Below are positions 35,434 through 43,332 of a stretch of 64,000 nucleotides of DNA, piece after piece. Source of the DNA: Taxillus chinensis (lineage: Eukaryota > Streptophyta > Magnoliopsida > Santalales > Loranthaceae). Positions within the stretch are counted from its first letter, which is position 1. Each line of letters opens with the position of its first letter. The notes beneath the pieces were generated by a model that was given only the letters and a program-made list of their open reading frames with translations, ran no database searches and was not told the DNA's origin. The stretch covers positions 47,757,321 through 47,821,320 of the forward strand of contig CM042090.1 in NCBI GenBank assembly GCA_023512835.1. Direction: 5' to 3'. The translations under genes and the position numbers were made by a program.

Positions 35434-36417
35434 AATAAGAAATTCATTAAGGTTTGCAGGGAATTTCACGAAAACGGAGAGCCACACATACATGCTCTCA
35501 TCCAATTTGAGGGCAAATTCCAGTGTTACAATCAACGGATCTTTGATTTGGTCTCTCCACATCAATCAAGCTTATTCCATTGTCACATCCAAGGTGCACG
35601 GTCAAGTTCCGATGTCAATGCTTACCTTGACAAAGATGGTGACACAATTCAACACGGTGAATTCCAGACCGACCGGCGATCTACAAATGTCGGTAATCAA
35701 TCTAATAAAGACGTATATGCCGAGGCTTTAAACACCGGGTCAAAAGAGTCGGCATTATAGATCATTCGAGATAAGGATCCAAAAACCTTTTTACTGCAGT
35801 ATCACAATATTTCTTCTAACATCGATAGGATATTTGCTCCGCCGCCTGCCATTTTTATTCCAAAATGGCAGCACAATTCTTTTATTATTCCCGACGATTT
35901 AGAACAATGGTTGGGTGACCAATTTGTTATGGATACTGCTGCGCAGCCAGATTTTCATAATGGATTTTGAAAACGAATAGATATTGATCGCCCATTATCT
36001 GTAATTATTGAAGGTCCTAGTAGAACTGGGAAAACTGCGTGGGCTAGATCATTAGGACCACATAACTATATATGTGGTCATCTTGATTTTAATCCACGTA
36101 GCTACTCAAATGACGTCGAATATAACGTCATTGATGACGTCGAACCCGCTTATTTAAAATTGAAGCATTGGAAACATCTGATAGGAGCACAAAGAGACTG
36201 GCAGTCCCACTGCAAATATGGCCGACCAGTCCACATCAAAGGTGGGATCCCTTCAATCGTGCTCTGTAATCCAGGAGACGGGTCCAGCTACAAAGACTTC
36301 TTAGAGAAGCCTGAGAATGCATCTTTAAAAGACTGGACAGTCCAAAACGCTTGGTTCGTCTTTATCCAATCGGCACTTTATAACACCAACACCGAGGATC
36401 CACGCGAATCAACCTGA
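35384..36417 (+). pseudogene. Geminivirus Rep, copy A (5' truncated, two stops)
   Basis: Replication initiator, HUH nickase plus SF3 helicase. The first about 23 codons, including motif I, are missing. Motif II (HIHALIQF) and motif III ([10 protein letters not shown], with the nicking Tyr) are present, and the helicase has Walker A GPSRTGKT and Walker B VIDDVEP. Stops: TAG at 35758-35760 and TGA at 35968-35970, where copy B has CGA. The C-terminus ([12 protein letters not shown]) ends at 36417, 30 bp before REn. Sequence is closest to begomovirus-type Rep without an intron. A C4-like frame overlaps but has lost its ATG (ACG). Confidence 0.92.
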
Positions 36418-36447
36418 CTACAGAATTGCTCATAGCATACTACATGC

Positions 36448-36852
36448 ATGGATAACAGGACTGGCGAGATGATAACTTCCGAACAAGCTGACCGCGGCGA
36501 GTACATATGGTTAGTAAACAATCCATTACATTTCAAGGTAATAAGTCACCGCCAAAGGCCTTTCGGAGACCCATACGGCATTATCACAATCCAGATCCGC
36601 TTCAACCATAACCTACGAAAATCACTTTGTATTCACAAATGTTGGATGAACTTCGAGATCTGGACCAGATTAACACCCACTTCTTCGGCGTTTATTGGTC
36701 GGATACGATTCAATGTCATGAAGTATTTAGATAATGTGGGAGTTATTAGCATTAATCATGTTATAAAAGTTGTTTCGACCGCACTAGCTGAATTGGACCC
36801 ATATATCAATGATGTTATACAAACTAGTGACATCAAATTTAATGTTTATTGA
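36448..36852 (+). CDS. C3: Geminivirus replication enhancer REn (C3), copy A, intact frame
   Basis: A 134-residue open frame from ATG 36448. It matches the REn family along its length: MDNRTGEMIT start, HRQRPFGDPYGIITIQIRFN, LRKSLCIHKCW, FEIWTRL, MKYLDNVGVISIN and the DIKFNVY end. REn binds Rep and host PCNA and raises viral DNA level. It lies on the Rep strand 30 bp downstream of Rep. Copy B's version is frameshifted. Whether it is transcribed in the plant is unknown. Confidence 0.92.
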   Translation: MDNRTGEMITSEQADRGEYIWLVNNPLHFKVISHRQRPFGDPYGIITIQIRFNHNLRKSLCIHKCWMNFEIWTRLTPTSSAFIGRIRFNVMKYLDNVGVISINHVIKVVSTALAELDPYINDVIQTSDIKFNVY

Positions 36853-36929
36853 TTGTGTTGAAATAAAATAACTACATAAGCCTTTCTGTATTCCATTGTG
36901 TTACATTCAAGAGACACATCCACATACAT
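36853..36929. other. Viral short intergenic region, copy A
   Basis: About 77 bp between the convergent REn and MP stops, AT-rich, equivalent to 44287-44363 in copy B. Overlapping polyadenylation of the two transcripts is expected here from geminivirus organisation. Confidence 0.6.
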
Positions 36930-37577
36930 TCACTTCCTTGGAACAACGTTCCCATCATCATTTACTTGCACATCAACGCCCGTTCCTATCTGCACTTGAC
37001 GATCCGAAACATAACTATCTATAGTCTCCAATTTCGAGTCAGCAATACCTTCACAACGTGACCGACTACTTGAGATATCGACAACATGTCACGCCCCGGA
37101 TTTCCAACCCGAGGAAACCGGTACGTGACTCCCCTTTTACCCACACGGAGGGCAAAGGGGTTAGAATACAAACCAAGAATATCGCATTTTAAACATCCAC
37201 AACATTCAAGAAAGTAATGTTCATTAAAAACAATCCAAACCAGTTTATTACAACAAAATCCTTTCCCCACTGGGGTTACATCAATTCCCATAAGAAAAAC
37301 AAAACATAAATGGAAGGGAGTAAAAATAATTATGGTCTTCCACCTTGGTGTATCCACCTAACGCCTGTAAGTCCCTGGAAAACAAACACAGGAGGGGTGA
37401 GCAACCACAGCTCAGTAGGGATCATGTCTCCCCAACCCATCCCATGCTCCTAGCATCTACATGCCTTGTGTACAAGTGTAGTGTCATGTTACAATAATTT
37501 CAGCAGACATAATAACAACCACATCAACAATTACAATCTTCCACTGCCACACAGGCTAACAAAACACACCTCAAGCA

Positions 37578-37700
37578 AGTAGTTTAACCGCCTCTTCAGG
37601 CCACTGATTTAACCGCCTCTCAGGCAAAGTAGTTTAACCGCCTCTTCAGGCCACTGGTTTAACCGCCTCTCAGGCAAAGTAGTTTAACCGCCCCTTCAGG
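37578..37700. repeat. Short tandem repeat in the solo LTR
   Basis: About 2.5 copies of a roughly 50-bp unit, each made of two related halves: AGTTTAACCGCCTCTTCAGG and GGTTTAACCGCCTCTCAGGC types alternate. No coding sense. Confidence 0.85.
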
Positions 37701-38302
37701 CCAGATAGTACAGTCATGCACACAACACATACCACAGTCACCCAAGCATAAAACCAAACACTTGGTGTGCACCCGTTCACAAGTGCACAATCCCAGCCAT
37801 TCAGGCAATAGAGCAAACACCTAGCATACATACATACACTAAATCACAAGTCCAGCCACACGGGCATATTACCAAACACGTAATGGGCATATACACACAG
37901 CTATATTCACACAGGCTTTTCATCAAACATATAGCATGTAATCCACAGAATCACACCAAAATGCCACTGAAGGCCAACATCCATATAGGAGATCACACCT
38001 ATATGGATTACATATATATATATAACAGATATAACCCATAATCTGCCCTGGAACCCTAGGACAGAGGAGGGTTTAGGAAGAACAGAACCCCTACCTCAAG
38101 TAAAACGCAACAACACAGCAATGTCCCGATCCCACGTCGAACGCCGTCCACCCACGAAGCACCGACCACCCACGCAAGACGCCCGACAGCAACCAGGAGC
38201 TCTCCTTCCCTCTCTCTCTCTCTCTCTCTGCGACGGCTGGTGGAGCAACAAACCCTAACCCTAAAACAGAGGGGCTTCTCCTCCTTATATAGACAACACA
38301 AC

Positions 38303-38361
38303 ATCAAAACGACGTAGTTTTGATTAAGTGAATCCCAGCATCAAAATGATGTAGTTTTGAT
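38303..38361. promoter_or_regulatory. Two ACGT/ATG-centred palindromes in the solo LTR
   Basis: ATCAAAAC-GACGTA-GTTTTGAT at 38303-38324 and a variant at 38340-38361 (centre GATGTA). Both lie just upstream of the minus-strand TATA box, the same arrangement as in the Athila LTRs. Function inferred only. Confidence 0.5.
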
Positions 38362-39616
38362 GGAACAAGCTATGACCTTCCCACACCCATACATACCAAA
38401 ATAGTCACAATTCCAACATGGTCCTTTGGGAAAAGATGATTAGAATGACAAAACCAAGGGAACCATGCAAAATAATCCTGCACGCCAATTTGCACGTGAA
38501 TTCCCCAATTCACGTGCAACTCCAAATGCACTCCAAATGCGCTCAAACTTCACCCCTAGCCTCCTTGCATCATGTAGAAGACAACCACACTTGCACGTGA
38601 ATTGGACCCATTTCACGTGCACCTCACATACACGTCCGTTTGGCATGAAACTTCTGTGGTAGATAGAGGACATCATTCTAAGCATCTTTCCTTTTGCACG
38701 TGAATTCATTGGAGTCCATTCACTAGGTCAAAATCTAGAAAAACTCTACTCAGAAGGCAAAACTATGACTACTCAAGGTACGGGTCCTTACACAACATCC
38801 TTGACAAAGCCCAATAAATCTCGAGGCTCAATCACTACAACAGAATCAGAGCCCGTAACGGTATCCACGGGCCGGTTATGGCCTACTTGACTAACTGAGG
38901 GCCCAATATCCGAACAGATGTCTGATGGCTCCTCAATCAGTCGAGGCCCATTGAGACTAAGACGAGGTCCCAAACGGTGATCCAAATCAATTGATGTCTC
39001 ACCAAACCCACCTGTCACAAGTCTACTTTTGCAATGGCCCATCGACAACGATCTCGCACGGCCCAAATATGGAACGGGCTTTGATGGTTGGCAATGCCAC
39101 ACACAAATATTATGAGGCCCATATTTTTTGTTCAATATCTTCACCGAAGGGGCCCGAAGGGCCTGTTCCCCTGGCATATCAGCCGAGGCGTATCGCAAAA
39201 ACCCTAGCATCTTGCAATAATGCACACCCGCATGAATGTTAGAGTCTTCTAACTTATACCGAACAATGCATGGTACCTGTTTCTCATTTGCCGAGCAATA
39301 CCCATTACTGTGGTATGTCAACTCGCAATGACAATCCACTGGAATGACATAATACGCTTGTAAACCATCTGCACCATCTAATCGCCTGTCTATAACCTCC
39401 AAGCGCACGTATCCCCACGCATTAGGCGGGTATAGTGCAGAATATCGCACTAATATCTTGTCAATTTTCATGCTTTTACCACTAAATTTCATTCGCACTT
39501 TGTCAAACAGATTTGGCAACGAAAGTTCAATTCCTTCATAATCGTTGGAGTTTACACCTTCAATTATTCCCGTATGTAAATCCTCTATATCCATTACAAA
39601 ACACAATCAACCTACA

Positions 39617-40384
39617 TTACAATAAATAATAGTTACGAAAACGTATTTCAACTCGGAGTATATAATGACATGGACTACCATTAACAACAGCAACGACCAA
39701 ATATAATGCGCCTCTTGCTATTCCGTCAGCTGGCCCAAATAACGCATCTCGATAGTCTGTCCAAATATTAGTATCGATCCACTTATCAACTAACTCAATA
39801 TGGCGTTTCGCATGTGAGGCATCTGCACCGCCTTCTAGTGACAACTTCATCCTTCGAATAATTCGGAACCGATCATCCATGTCCCTTCATACGGTCCACA
39901 TTTCAGGACTAGCCGGCCCAATGGATGAAAATATATCATCTGCATTTGGACTACTATCACCAACCATGTCATCAGCCACAATGAGTAAAACAACGTGATG
40001 TGTTTCTGCCTCGCTACGAGCTGTTGGGCCAAGAACAACATTACCCAAAAGACGGATCCCCTTTACAACGATTTTATCACTCTGACGTTCATGTTTGCTG
40101 TTACCCAATTTAATAGCATTCAATACACGAACATCACCCTTACCATCAAAGGTGATCTTATCTAAATCATGTGTAAACACCTCGACTCCACGACGATCAA
40201 CTCTTGATCGTTTTCGATACCATCGCGGCACGTACTACACATACTTGGTCTGAGCAGTTATCCTACTACCACGACGATTACGGAAAGGTGGCCTTCGGCC
40301 AACACTACCACTGAGAAGTGACCGTCTACCGGCCGGCTGATATCGCGGCGTCCTTAGGCGTGATGGGGTCCCCATTCCATCCAT
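39617..40384 (-). pseudogene. V1: Geminivirus coat protein, copy A (two stops)
   Basis: Same length as copy B's 255-codon CP. Two nonsense codons interrupt it: TAG near 40236 (copy B has CAG) and TGA near 39884 (copy B has CGA). Both are C-to-T changes on the coding strand, which fits deamination of methylated cytosine. The basic N-terminus and the ALYLVVAVVNGSP / VEIRFRNYYLL C-terminal strand are otherwise preserved. Confidence 0.9.
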
Positions 40385-40637
40385 CTCTAATTAAATGCTC
40401 TAACTCACGAATAGCTACACGTTTAACCCGATAATCCGAAGAACGACTGACCTTCCTACTTCGACACCGGAGTTGCCTTATCTTCTCCCCTTCTACTCGA
40501 CAGAAATCCTTTACTGGACCCTGAGTTACAGTCTCCAATGTCTTCCACTGGTATAACTGATCCGACAAAAAACGGTCTATGCACATCTGCACAAACTGCT
40601 CGTAAGAACTTGGATAATTTTCTAAGGAGTATAGCAT
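40326..40637 (-). CDS. V2: Geminivirus V2-like protein, copy A
   Basis: A 103-residue open frame beginning [12 protein letters not shown] and overlapping the CP start, the normal place of V2/AV2. It keeps the V2-like opening of acidic/aromatic residues and is basic in the middle ([13 protein letters not shown]). Several substitutions separate it from copy B, mostly in the first 30 residues. V2 proteins suppress RNA silencing and aid movement; assignment here rests mainly on position. Confidence 0.65.
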   Translation of the reverse strand: MLYSLENYPSSYEQFVQMCIDRFLSDQLYQWKTLETVTQGPVKDFCRVEGEKIRQLRCRSRKVSRSSDYRVKRVAIRELEHLIRDGWNGDPITPKDAAISAGR

Positions 40638-40652
40638 GATATATCACGAGTG

Positions 40653-41709
40653 CCGATTGGATAAAGACGAACCAAGCATTTTGGACTGTCCAGTCTTTTA
40701 AAGATGCATTCTCAGGCTTCTCTAAGAAGTCTTTGTAGCTGGACCCGTCTCCTGGATTGTAGAGCACGATTGAAGGGATCCCACCTTTGATGTGGACTGG
40801 TCGGCCATATTTGCAGTTGGACTGCCAGTCTATTTGTGCTCCTATCAGATGTTTCCAATGCTTCAATTTTAAATAAGCGGGTTCGATGTCATCAATGACG
40901 TTATATTCGACATCATTTGAGTAGCTACGTGGATTAAAATCAAGATGACCACATATATAGTTATGTGGTCCTAATGATCTAGCCCACGCAGTTTTCCTAG
41001 TTCTACTAGGACCTTCAATAATTACAGATAATGGGCGATCAATATCTATTCGTTTTCGAAATCCATTATGAAAAGCTAGCTGCGCAGCAGTATCCATAAC
41101 AAATTGATCACCCAACCATTGTTCTAAATCATCGGGAATAATAAAAGAATTGTGCTGCCATTTTGGAATAAAAATGGCAGGCGGCGGAGCAAATATCCTA
41201 TCGATGTTAGAAGAAATATTGTGATACTGCAGTAAAAAGGTTTTTGGATCCTTATCTCGAATGATCTATAATACCGACTCTTTTGACCCGGTATTTAAAG
41301 CCTCGGTATATACGTCTTTATTAGATTGATTACCGACATTTGCAGATCGCCGGTCAGTCTGGAATTCACAGTGTTGAATTGTGTCACCATCTTTGTCAAG
41401 GTACGCATTGACATCGGAACTTGACCGTGCACCTTGGATGTGACAATGGAATAAGCTTGATTGATGTGGAGAGACCAAATCAAAGATCCGTTGATTGTAA
41501 CACTGGAATTTGCCCTCAAATTGGATGACAGCATGTATGTGTGGCTCTCCGTTTTCATGAAATTCCCTGCAAACCTTAATGAATTTCTTATTGACGGGGG
41601 TCGGGAAATGTTGCAACTGGGATAGTGCTTCGTGTTTAGAAAGAGAACAACGAGGGTATGTGAGGAAAAAATTCCGGGCAGTTACCCGGAATCGGCCGGC
41701 GGATGGCAT
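40653..41709 (-). pseudogene. C1: Geminivirus Rep, copy B (stop at codon 148, 3' end fused to V region)
   Basis: ATG at 41709 ([14 protein letters not shown]) chosen because motif I, FLTYPRCS, then falls at residues 15-22. Motif [10 protein letters not shown] is at 57-64 and motif [13 protein letters not shown] has Tyr103 and Lys106. TAG at codon 148 interrupts the frame at the same place as in copy A. Walker A reads GPSRTRKT, with Arg where copy A has Gly. After FIQSAL the sequence switches at 40653 to copy A's V region and, by chance, stays in frame with [11 protein letters not shown]. An inverted GGTGT iteron lies just upstream. Confidence 0.92.
41295..41558 (-). CDS. C4: C4-like ORF inside viral Rep, copy B
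   Basis: An 87-residue frame overlapping Rep in the +1 register, starting at the position typical of begomovirus C4 (over the Rep HENGEPH segment) and ending in PRL. Ser/Thr-rich composition and the [10 protein letters not shown] region resemble C4. The Met-Gly myristoylation start of many C4 proteins is absent (MKTESHTY). C4 proteins act in symptom induction and silencing suppression. Overlap with conserved Rep means the frame could be open partly by constraint. Confidence 0.5.
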   Translation of the reverse strand: MKTESHTYMLSSNLRANSSVTINGSLIWSLHINQAYSIVTSKVHGQVPMSMRTLTKMVTQFNTVNSRLTGDLQMSVINLIKTYIPRL

Positions 41710-41766
41710 GTTTGGTAAATAAGGGTTAACACCGATCGGAGCTCGCAAAAAGTCCCCGGTTGATTT

Positions 41767-41779
41767 GGTGTTTTGGTGT
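41767..41779. promoter_or_regulatory. Rep-binding iterons
   Basis: GGTGT repeated with an 8-bp step, adjacent to the Rep TATA box, plus an inverted copy at 41729-41733. GGTGT is a common begomovirus iteron core. Iteron recognition by this Rep is inferred. Confidence 0.7.
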
Positions 41780-41824
41780 TGAATTTATAGTAGGAGCCGC
41801 ACGACTGTACACTACGTGACACGT

Positions 41825-41860
41825 GTAGGTCATCCGGAATAATATTACCGGATGACCTAC
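41825..41860. other. Geminivirus origin of replication hairpin
   Basis: A perfect 13-bp stem, GTAGGTCATCCGG paired with CCGGATGACCTAC, encloses an A/T loop. The invariant nonanucleotide TAATATTAC is at 41840-41848, where Rep nicks between the last T and A. No mismatch is seen in the stem. Confidence 0.97.
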
Positions 41861-41908
41861 TCCCTCATCTGATGCAAAACGACATCGCATTTGTATTGCG
41901 GATGGAAC

Positions 41909-41949
41909 GTGGTCCCACCAATGTAGTGCATCGAGTGGTTCGTGGTCCC
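41909..41949 (+). promoter_or_regulatory. Two conserved late elements
   Basis: GTGGTCCC occurs at 41909-41916 and 41942-41949, on the coat side of the origin. This matches the conserved late element through which TrAP/C2 raises late gene expression in begomoviruses. Confidence 0.7.
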
Positions 41950-42183
41950 TATTACTAGAGTGTTATGCACGTTTTCTCAGTGGCGTGTTGCCGAAGCCAT
42001 TGCGGTCCGCACTACATTAAATAATGCAAAAGCGTGCTTGTAGTGGTGGAAAAAGATCCGGATTTTATGGTGGACGGTGCATCTTTGGAATAAGATAGAA
42101 TATCTTAATGATTCCTTTGTCCGGAAGGAACATGTGGGATGTTCTATTAATGGGCCTCCATTCGTTGTCCTGGCGAGCCCGTA

Positions 42184-42471
42184 ATGAATTGGGATTGCAG
42201 GGGTGTGTGTGAAGAGTTTGTGAGGCCCGGTTTAATTGCGTGGGTAGTTGGTTTTTTTGTGGGCTTTCAATTGACTCTCGTGATATATCATGCTATACTC
42301 CTTAGAAAATTATCCAAGTTCTTACGGGCAGTTTGTGCAGATGTGCGTACACCATTTTTTGTCGGATCAGTTATACCGGTGGAAGACATTGGAGACTGTA
42401 ACTCAGGGTCCAGTAAAGGATTTCTGTCGAGTAGAAGGGGAGAAGATAAGGCAACTCCGGTGTCGAAGTAG
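42184..42471 (+). CDS. Small viral ORF with a membrane segment, copy B
   Basis: A 95-residue frame just upstream of and overlapping V2. It contains one strong hydrophobic segment (LIAWVVGFFVGFQLTLVIY, about residues 17-35) followed by a basic stretch ([11 protein letters not shown]). Small membrane proteins are encoded at this place in several geminivirus genera, some acting in movement. I do not recognise a specific family. Copy A retains only its C-terminal half, fused to Rep. Confidence 0.4.
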   Translation: MNWDCRGVCEEFVRPGLIAWVVGFFVGFQLTLVIYHAILLRKLSKFLRAVCADVRTPFFVGSVIPVEDIGDCNSGSSKGFLSSRRGEDKATPVSK

Positions 42472-42601
42472 GAAGGTCAGTCGTTCTTCGGATTATCAGG
42501 TTAAACGTGTAGCTATTCGTGAGTTAGAGCATTTAATTAGAGATGGATGGAATGGGGACCCCATCACGCCTAAGGACGCCTCAATATCAGCCGGCCGGTA
42601 G
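42290..42601 (+). CDS. V2: Geminivirus V2-like protein, copy B
   Basis: A 103-residue open frame ([15 protein letters not shown]) overlapping CP by 59 bp. Position, size and a basic middle segment fit V2/AV2. No Cys-rich CxCCxC-like motif of some V2 proteins is seen, so the assignment is by context. The frame is intact in both copies. Confidence 0.65.
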   Translation: MLYSLENYPSSYGQFVQMCVHHFLSDQLYRWKTLETVTQGPVKDFCRVEGEKIRQLRCRSRKVSRSSDYQVKRVAIRELEHLIRDGWNGDPITPKDASISAGR

Positions 42602-43310
42602 ACGGTCACTTCTCAGTGGTAGTGTTGGCCGAAGGCCACCTTTCCGTAATCGTCGTGGTAGTAGGATAACTGCTCAGACCAAGTATGTGCAGTACATGCC
42701 GCGATGGTATCGAAAACGATCAAGAGTTGATCGTCATGGAGTCGAGGTGTTTACACATGATTTAGATAACATCACCTTTGATGGTAAGGGTGATGTTCGT
42801 GTATTGAATGCTATTAAATTGGGTAACAGCAAACATGAACGTCAGAGTGATAAAATCGTTGTAAACGGGATCCGTCTTTTGGGTAATGTTGTTCTTGGCC
42901 CAACAGCTCGTAGCGAGGCAGAAACACATCACGTTGTTTTACTCATTGTGGCTGATGACATGGTTGGTGATAGCAGTCCAAATGCAGATGATATATTTTC
43001 ATCCATTGGGCCGGCTAGTCCTGAAACGTGGACCGTACGAAGGGACATGGATGATCGGTTCCGAATTATTCGAAGGATGAAGTTGTCACTAGAAGGCGGT
43101 GCAGATGCCTCACATGCGAAACGCCATATTGAGTTAGTTGATAAGTGGATCGATACTAATATTTGGACAGACTATCGAGATGCGTTATTTGGGCCAGTGA
43201 CTGGAATAGCAAGAGGCGCATTATATTTGGTCGCTGCTGTTGTTAATGGTAGTCCATGTCATTATACACTCCGAGTTGAAATACGTTTTCGTAACTATTA
43301 TTTATTGTAA
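42543..43310 (+). CDS. V1: Geminivirus coat protein, copy B, intact frame
   Basis: A 255-residue frame, the usual geminivirus CP length. The N-terminal 70 residues are rich in Arg (RRPPFRNRRGSR; RWYRKRSR), the nuclear-localisation and DNA-binding part. The core has DDRFRIIRRMKLSLEGG, aligning with the RDRFxxLRKF block, and the end (GALYLVAAVVNGSP; LRVEIRFRNYYLL) matches the final strands of CP. The start ATG 42543 gives the conserved overlap with V2. A nuclear shuttle protein is the alternative, but overlap with V2 and position favour CP. Confidence 0.85.
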   Translation: MDGMGTPSRLRTPQYQPAGRRSLLSGSVGRRPPFRNRRGSRITAQTKYVQYMPRWYRKRSRVDRHGVEVFTHDLDNITFDGKGDVRVLNAIKLGNSKHERQSDKIVVNGIRLLGNVVLGPTARSEAETHHVVLLIVADDMVGDSSPNADDIFSSIGPASPETWTVRRDMDDRFRIIRRMKLSLEGGADASHAKRHIELVDKWIDTNIWTDYRDALFGPVTGIARGALYLVAAVVNGSPCHYTLRVEIRFRNYYLL

Positions 43311-43332
43311 TGTAGGTTGATTGTGTTTTGTA

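Larger units (their letters stand above)
37087..38792 (-). repeat. Solo LTR inserted in viral MP gene (1706 bp)
   Basis: TGTCACGCCCC at the left and CCTTACA at the right give TG...CA ends, and CAACA is duplicated at 37082-37086 and 38793-38797. No primer site or coding domain is inside. Transcription would be on the minus strand: a TATA box lies at 38283-38294, followed by AGGGTTAGGG and a GA tract. It shares ACGT palindromes and CACGTGAATT / CACGCCAATT motifs with the Athila LTRs, and a stretch near 38490-38700 aligns with their U3, so it belongs to a related family. Confidence 0.88.
36930..39594 (-). pseudogene. Geminivirus BC1-like movement protein, copy A, split by a solo LTR
   Basis: From ATG 39594 to stop 36930-36932, interrupted by the LTR at 37087-38792 plus its duplicated target. 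Both halves are open and match copy B closely; the split falls after FVKDVV. It lies 23 bp downstream of CP on the same strand, as in copy B. For the family assignment see the copy B entry. Apart from the insertion I see no stop in it. Confidence 0.88.
41710..42183. promoter_or_regulatory. Viral intergenic region with bidirectional promoter, copy B
   Basis: The only intergenic region in the array. On the Rep side it has a minus-strand TATA box (CTATAAATTC, 41781-41790, about 73 bp before the Rep ATG). Next come GGTGT iterons (41767-41771, 41775-41779; inverted copy 41729-41733) and the origin hairpin. On the coat side there are two GTGGTCCC boxes (41909-41916, 41942-41949). The organisation matches begomovirus-type regions. 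Confidence 0.85.

Noticed and set aside
35339..35731. 130-codon frame overlapping Rep copy A as an independent gene
   Set aside because: It is the C4-like frame whose ATG is lost, extended artificially through the scrambled junction.
35758..35763. An intron in Rep explaining the codon-148 stop
   Set aside because: Homologous Rep residues run straight through with one codon replaced, and no GT...AG pair brackets it without removing conserved residues.
38258..38272. AACCCTAACCCTAAA resembling telomere repeat
   Set aside because: Only two units; such telo-box motifs are common next to plant TATA boxes and do not mark an interstitial telomere.
38056..38307. Arg/Glu-repeat frame in the solo LTR
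   Set aside because: It is translation of a CT/GA microsatellite, with no start context or homology.
38788..40637. Reading CP and MP as DNA-B nuclear shuttle and movement genes
   Set aside because: In DNA-B those genes are on opposite strands. Here they are in tandem, overlapped upstream by V2, and CP has coat-type length and C-terminus.
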